Translations under genes and position numbers: made by a program
The notes under the pieces: generated by a model
What the model saw: the letters and a program-made list of their open reading frames with translations, nothing else
Database searches by the model: none
Told to the model about the DNA's origin: nothing
From: Rhodobacter sp.
Lineage (GTDB): Bacteria; Pseudomonadota; Alphaproteobacteria; Rhodobacterales; Rhodobacteraceae
Reading direction: 5' to 3'
NCBI GenBank assembly: GCA_022824145.1
Contig: JAJEAY010000105.1
Span: 1-58,702 of the forward strand
Length of the DNA: 58,702 nucleotides
In this document: one piece after another, positions 54,273 to 58,702 of the stretch
Layout of the letters: each line of letters opens with the position of its first letter
Position numbering within the stretch: position 1 is the stretch's first letter

Positions 54273-55511
54273 ATGAATCTAGGCGTGACCGAGCGGCTCG
54301 CTCCGCTGATCAAGGCAGTCCGCGAAATGATCGCCGACGAAATCGAACCGCTTGATGCGGAATTCCAGTCTGAAGTCGGCAGGCATCCTTCCGGCAACAG
54401 GTTCCGCTTTACCGGTCGCAAGCTGGAGATACTTGACGGGTTGAAGGCTAAAGCGCGGGAAAGGGGGCTGTGGAATTTCTGGTTGACGGACTCGGATCGA
54501 GGATTTGGTCTGACAACGGTGGAATATGCCTACCTGGCCGAGGAGATGGGAAAGGTTGGCATTGCCGCGGAAGTGTTCAACTGCAGCGCGCCCGATACCG
54601 GCAATATGGACGTACTGGAGCGATATGGATCCGCGGATCACAAAGAGCGCTGGCTGAAGCCGCTTCTGAACGGCGAGATCCGGTCCGCTTACCTGATGAC
54701 CGAACCCGATGTGGCAAGTTCCGACGCCACGAACATTTCCCTTGAGGCTGTTCGGGACGGCGACTTCTGGGTGCTGAACGGCGAGAAATGGTGGGCAACC
54801 GGCGCAGGTGACCCTCGGACCCAAGTGTACATTGTAATGGCGTGCACGGATCCGGATGCGCCAAAGCACAGCCGTCATTCCATGTTCGCTTTACCTTCCG
54901 CTGCGGCTGGCATCGAGGTGCTTCGGCCAATGCAGGTGTTCGGCCATGACGACGCGCCGCATGGGCATATGCACGTTCGGTTCTCTGATGTGCGGGTACC
55001 TGCCGAGGATCTGATACTTGGGATTGGCAGAGGATTTGAAGTGGCGCAGGGGCGGCTCGGGCCCGGGCGCATCCACCATTGCATGCGCGCGATCGGGCAG
55101 GCTGAGAAAGCCTTGGAACTGATGTGCCGACGCGCGCTTTCGCGCCATGCGTTCGGAAAGCCGCTTGCCGCTCTCGGCGCCAACCAGGACATTATCGCCA
55201 ACGCAAGGATGGAAATCGAACAGGCGCGGCTTTTGTGTCTGAAGGCCGCCTATATGATGGATACCGTCGGTGTTCGCCAGGCACAGCCGTGGATTCACCA
55301 GATCAAGGTCGTCGCGCCGCTTATGGCGCTCAAGGTCGTCGATGAGGCAATGCAGATGCATGGCGCAAGTGGAATAAGCCAGGACCAGCCGCTTGCGCAT
55401 ATGTGGACACATCTCCGAACGCTCAGGCTTGCAGACGGGCCGGATGCGGTTCATCGCAGGCAGGTCGCCCGGGCAGAACTCAACCGCTATACCAATCGGG
55501 GCGTGAACTGA
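54273..55511 (+). CDS. Acyl-CoA dehydrogenase, ACAD10/11-LvaC-like subgroup
   Basis: A 412-residue flavoprotein of the acyl-CoA dehydrogenase superfamily. Conserved parts: LWNFWLTDSDRGFGLTTVEY, MGKVGIAAEVFNCSAPDTGN, YLMTEPDVASSDATNI and the C-terminal MQMHGASGISQDQPLAHMW, LRLADGPDAVHRRQVARAEL. That last motif, with Asp in ADGPD at the base position, marks the ACAD10/11 branch rather than the common short-chain enzymes. Branch members include LvaC, which acts on 4-phosphoacyl-CoA, and human ACAD11. The ATG at 54273 has CAGGAG upstream. The phosphotransferase that belongs with this branch follows at 55679. Confidence 0.9.
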   Translation: MNLGVTERLAPLIKAVREMIADEIEPLDAEFQSEVGRHPSGNRFRFTGRKLEILDGLKAKARERGLWNFWLTDSDRGFGLTTVEYAYLAEEMGKVGIAAEVFNCSAPDTGNMDVLERYGSADHKERWLKPLLNGEIRSAYLMTEPDVASSDATNISLEAVRDGDFWVLNGEKWWATGAGDPRTQVYIVMACTDPDAPKHSRHSMFALPSAAAGIEVLRPMQVFGHDDAPHGHMHVRFSDVRVPAEDLILGIGRGFEVAQGRLGPGRIHHCMRAIGQAEKALELMCRRALSRHAFGKPLAALGANQDIIANARMEIEQARLLCLKAAYMMDTVGVRQAQPWIHQIKVVAPLMALKVVDEAMQMHGASGISQDQPLAHMWTHLRTLRLADGPDAVHRRQVARAELNRYTNRGVN

Positions 55512-55678
55512 ATTGTCCAAAAAGTTCCATGCCGGCCATCAGGCGGTCTGCGCCTGTAGCCGTGGTTGGTCCGCGCACAATGCCGCGATTTGACGTGCCG
55601 TTTGGCCGAAAGGGATGGATTGCCGGTTCACAGACGGTGTTGGCAGGAGGAAAGTGAAGGCAAACCAACGGTTCGCAT

Positions 55679-56719
55679 ATGGGAAACGAAGCGCACAAAC
55701 TCGATTCGGCAGCGGTTGATGCCTATCTCGCTGGAAGACTTTCCGGTTACGTCGGGCCGCTGACCGCGCGGAAATACACCGACGGCCAGTCGAACCCGAC
55801 CTATGAACTTTCCACTCCGGGCGGAACATACGTTCTGCGCCGCAAGCCATCGGGAGTTCTTCTCAAGACGGCGCATGCGGTCGACCGGGAGTTCCGTATC
55901 CAGAGTGCTCTCGCCGAGACCGACGTGCCCGTCGCGCGAATGCATCTGCTTTGCGAGGACGAAGGAGTGATCGGTTCTTCCTTCTACGTGATGCAGCATG
56001 TGCCCGGATGTATTTTTTTCGATCCACGGCTTGAGGCGGTTCCGAAGGCATCACGGCGTGGTTACTTTGAGGAAATGTGCAGAGTGCTCGCCGCACTGCA
56101 TGCAGTCAGTCCTGAAGCTGTCGGACTTTCAGATTATGGGCCACCGGGGGACTACATTGCCCGTCAGACCCGTCGTTGGACCCGGCAGTACAAGGCGACC
56201 GAAACCGAGACGGTCACGGACATGGATCGATTGGCGGCGTTACTGGACGAACGCCTGCAGGGCGGAGCGTATTACAGCGGTGACCGGACGTTGGTCCATG
56301 GCGATTTCCGGATCGACAACCTGATCTATTCGCGGACGGAGCAGACGGTGCTCGCGGTGCTGGACTGGGAACTGTCGACGATCGGACATCCGCTTGCCGA
56401 TCTCGCATCGGTCATAATGCAGTGGCGTCTTCCCCCTGGCTCCGAGGGGAGAGGCCTTGACGGTGTGGACCGTTCTGCGCAGGGACTGCCGGAAGATGAA
56501 GAGTTCGTGGCGGCCTATGCCGAGCGCCGGGGCCTGCCACCCATCAAGGACTTCGGTTTCTTCCTTGCATTCGCGTTCTTTCGGATGGCGGCTGTATTGC
56601 AGGGGGTGAAGAAGCGAGCGCTGGACGGCAACGCATCGAATCCCGAACGTGGGCTGAAGATGGGTGAACTCGTCCCTCTTTTTGCGCGGAAGGGTCTGGA
56701 GGCTCTTGAGAACGGTTGA
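55679..56719 (+). CDS. Phosphotransferase (APH-type kinase) of the ACAD10/11-LvaA group
   Basis: A 346-residue aminoglycoside-phosphotransferase-fold kinase. Motifs: the N-lobe lysine region TYVLRRKPSG, the catalytic loop LVHGDFRIDNLIY and the metal-binding LDWELSTIGHPLADLAS. In ACAD11 this domain is fused to an acyl-CoA dehydrogenase. It phosphorylates the hydroxyl of 4-hydroxyacyl-CoAs; in Pseudomonas putida the separate LvaA does the same. Here it is encoded right after such a dehydrogenase (gap 167 bases), the separate-gene arrangement. The ATG at 55679 starts MGNEAHKLD. A homologue of LvaB, the small partner needed by LvaA, was not found. Confidence 0.88.
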   Translation: MGNEAHKLDSAAVDAYLAGRLSGYVGPLTARKYTDGQSNPTYELSTPGGTYVLRRKPSGVLLKTAHAVDREFRIQSALAETDVPVARMHLLCEDEGVIGSSFYVMQHVPGCIFFDPRLEAVPKASRRGYFEEMCRVLAALHAVSPEAVGLSDYGPPGDYIARQTRRWTRQYKATETETVTDMDRLAALLDERLQGGAYYSGDRTLVHGDFRIDNLIYSRTEQTVLAVLDWELSTIGHPLADLASVIMQWRLPPGSEGRGLDGVDRSAQGLPEDEEFVAAYAERRGLPPIKDFGFFLAFAFFRMAAVLQGVKKRALDGNASNPERGLKMGELVPLFARKGLEALENG

Positions 56720-56862
56720 GGCGCCTTCGCCGAATCGTTCCCTGGATGCGAATGATGCCGAACGAACATATTGCCGCAGTCTGTTTTCGTTCTTGACGCC
56801 GACATTCCAACAGATGGTCCGGTGGCATACCAAAGTTGGTTCTCGATGTATGAGAGGGAGAA

Positions 56863-58620
56863 TCAATCCACCCAGCAGTTAACAAGCACGGTAATGTCGG
56901 CCGCCGATTCAGCCATCGCCACGGCGGAAACCCCTGAATGGCGGTTGGACGTTTCAATCATGTGGCCGCTGTTTTCCAGGAACCCGGATATTGTTGAAGG
57001 GTTCACGGCAAATCTTACGTCCGATGGCAGACGCTTGTCCGACCCGCTGTCTTCGGGGAGCAGCAGCCCTATGAGCGAGCCGGTGGCATCGAGAACCGGA
57101 CCGCCGGCATCGCCCGGACTAGCGGCTAAAGCCAACCGCTTGACCGTCTTTTCGCCGTTCAGCCCCTGAAGATCCACGAGTCTGCCGTAGGTCAGCGAGG
57201 GAGCGCTTAGTTTACCTCCGAACGAATAACCTGAAACCGCAACCTTCGACCGTGGCTGCGGCACACCCGACCGGATGCGCGCATAGTCGGGCGGAACCAA
57301 TGGTTCGGTTGGCTTCAGCAGCGCCAGCCCGGTGGATTCATCCTTGCCGACAAGCTCGGCGCCGAAAATTCCGTCGAGAGTGATGCGCTCGCAGCTGTCT
57401 ACCGCTTTATCTGTTGTTAGCACCGTCGCTGTTTCGTCGATGTAGAATCCCGAATACGAGGTCTTTGGTTCGGGAAGCTCAAGGCCGTCTATGAGGTCAA
57501 CCGGCCACTCTGGCACGTCACCCTCAAGCACATCGGCAAGCACAGTTCCGGATATTGGCGTGAAGCTCTCGCGCATTGCCTCGAGGACGGTGCCATGAAG
57601 CGCGTCATTCCGTTCTGGCCAGGCAAGGGCGAACCCTTTGACAGCATCGTCCGCCAATGCCGCGTAAACGAACGTCCTGCCGTGTTCGCTGACACCCGAG
57701 ATTGTGAACCGGCTCGAACTGCGCTTTGAGCCTGGAGATGCGAACTCGAATTTGCGCAGCAGCACTTCATACATAGCCTGCAATGTGATTTCATCGCCCG
57801 ACTGGCTGATCAGAACAGCGGTTACTCCGCTGTCGTCAATGGGTCTGTAATACGCGAAAGGCGGTTCAAACCGGTCGAATACGACCATCGCACCCGGGAG
57901 CTGAATTTCGATACCCGCGGTTTCGTTCCGAAAGAATCGGAGGCCTAACGCAGCCAGATCGGCCTGATGCTCGGCAATAATTTCCTCGCGTTGGTTTGAA
58001 GTCAGGACGTTGGTCGGTTCATAGCCTTTCGACTCCTGCCAGGCGGCCATTGCCCTGCGTGTGCCTCCGCCGAACACGGCATCTATGCTGCCTTGGTAGA
58101 ACCCGAAGTGACGAAGGGCACGCTGAAGGCGCAGTTTCTGGTCGGGGCTCATAAGCGCTTCTGTCTGAAGCGCCTGTCTTCTTGACTCAGTGGGTTTGGT
58201 CGCCAGCTGAGGCGTGGAATCTCCGGGCGAATCAGTGCTCGGGCCAGCGTTGCTTTCGTCCTGACTGATGGCTGGTGTGGGAAGCCCGATGTCGCCGACC
58301 GGGTAGAACTGCCGTGCATAGTCATCGCGTTCGGAAAGATAACTGTCTGCAGGAATCATTCCCAGTTCCTTGAGCGCTTCAAGGCGGGACTGGGCGGACT
58401 GGCGGTCGTATGGCCCTAGTGCAATACCGTACCAGCGGGATCCAATCTGGAAACCCTTTACGTCGCTCAGGTATTCAGCGAAGACCTGAGTGCGCTCCTG
58501 CGCCGTAGCAAGGTCAGGGTGCGCCTCAATCTGGATGAACACGGTCTGGGCAGTCGCTGCGCCACAAAAAAGGGTGGAAATGAAAATCGGCATTGCCAGA
58601 ATTGCCTGTTTCATAGTCAA
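56863..58620 (-). CDS. SPOR/peptidoglycan-binding protein with a catalytically dead trypsin-like domain
   Basis: A 585-residue exported protein. Signal peptide (1-24, ending ATA-Q); a SPOR-like repeat at about 26-100 (VFIQIEAHPDL, WYGIALGPYDRQSAQSRLEA); a PG_binding_1 domain at about 158-210 (LRLQRALRHFGFYQGSIDAV, TRRAMAAWQESKGYEP). A central domain of unknown fold follows, then a C-terminal trypsin-like fold at about 390-560. In the latter, the usual NAHVV histidine is K405 (TTDKAVDSC), the aspartate position in DLALL is G431 (TGLALLK), and the nucleophile in GDSGGP is A505 (SPGDAGGP). All three triad residues are lost, so it should not cleave peptides. It may bind septal peptidoglycan and serve as a scaffold. 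The ATG at 58620 begins the signal peptide. Confidence 0.85.
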   Translation of the reverse strand: MTMKQAILAMPIFISTLFCGAATAQTVFIQIEAHPDLATAQERTQVFAEYLSDVKGFQIGSRWYGIALGPYDRQSAQSRLEALKELGMIPADSYLSERDDYARQFYPVGDIGLPTPAISQDESNAGPSTDSPGDSTPQLATKPTESRRQALQTEALMSPDQKLRLQRALRHFGFYQGSIDAVFGGGTRRAMAAWQESKGYEPTNVLTSNQREEIIAEHQADLAALGLRFFRNETAGIEIQLPGAMVVFDRFEPPFAYYRPIDDSGVTAVLISQSGDEITLQAMYEVLLRKFEFASPGSKRSSSRFTISGVSEHGRTFVYAALADDAVKGFALAWPERNDALHGTVLEAMRESFTPISGTVLADVLEGDVPEWPVDLIDGLELPEPKTSYSGFYIDETATVLTTDKAVDSCERITLDGIFGAELVGKDESTGLALLKPTEPLVPPDYARIRSGVPQPRSKVAVSGYSFGGKLSAPSLTYGRLVDLQGLNGEKTVKRLALAASPGDAGGPVLDATGSLIGLLLPEDSGSDKRLPSDVRFAVNPSTISGFLENSGHMIETSNRHSGVSAVAMAESAADITVLVNCWVD

Positions 58621-58702
58621 CGTTACCCGTTTTGCCTGCGATTTGCCTTGATATTCACGTTTCGCAGCAAAACGGAAGCAGGTTCAGCGGTTTCAGCACG
58701 GG

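Noticed and set aside
58655-58702. Another copy of the element arm at the right edge (CAGCGGTTTCAGC)
   Set aside because: The match to the right arm is only about 13 bases and does not extend, so chance is the better explanation.

Overview
The window looks like a chromosomal segment of an alphaproteobacterium, most probably of the Rhodobacteraceae/Roseobacter type. This rests on protein character and gene order: soxBDAG sarcosine oxidase, dnaG followed by rpoD, divergent cobS/cobT, TauT-like uptake genes, and acyl-CoA and choline/glycine-betaine-type catabolic genes. It is an inference, since no rRNA or tRNA gene is visible. Gene spacing is unusually loose for this group. Several gaps of 300-960 bp hold no gene, and at least three loci (hicA, hicB, a dual-OB-fold gene) are broken, so the genome seems to be under relaxed selection or in slow decay.

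Layout. 1-4650: a TetR regulator, a Glu/Leu/Phe/Val dehydrogenase, a GFA-like small zinc protein and a membrane fatty-acid/sterol hydroxylase. 4793-12955: a solute uptake and catabolism module made of a GntR/FCD regulator, a complete TauT/SsuABC-type ABC importer, an ACMSD-type amidohydrolase, two beta-hydroxyacid dehydrogenases (one at each end) and a TauE/SafE exporter. 13916-18297: a LysE exporter, an MltB-like transglycosylase, a decayed hicAB toxin-antitoxin pair and an orphan nuclease-like protein, separated by long empty stretches. 18790-28164: a four-subunit sarcosine oxidase operon running straight into dnaG and rpoD. 28356-34756: cobS and cobT (lower-ligand assembly of cobalamin), a KefB/C-type cation:proton antiporter and a large bitopic protein with an actin-like/GspL-like N-terminus and a PilP-like C-terminus. 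35702-37351: a SulP anion transporter.

37591-43375 is the accessory island. Two overlapping DUF488 genes follow the 3' remnant of a dual-OB-fold gene. That remnant is cut exactly where an approximately 3.1 kb element begins. The element (about 39003-42114) is bounded by two related, inverted non-coding arms (39003-39533 and 41747-42114). Between them it carries only three tightly packed genes: a TIGR04255-type protein, a protein with a DWDGEGA motif, and a third protein whose reading frame stops at the tip of the right arm. No transposase is visible. An AlbA_2/Schlafen-type ATP-binding protein lies just outside. This three-gene cassette is my main candidate for an undescribed system.

43780-58620: a DegP-type protease, metY, an alkenal reductase-like oxidoreductase with a thioesterase, an acyl-CoA ligase, a quinone oxidoreductase, and an SDR/MaoC/acyl-CoA dehydrogenase/phosphotransferase set. 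The last set resembles the 4-hydroxyacyl-CoA phosphorylation route (LvaA/LvaC, ACAD11). The final gene encodes a SPOR/peptidoglycan-binding protein whose trypsin-like domain has lost all three catalytic residues.
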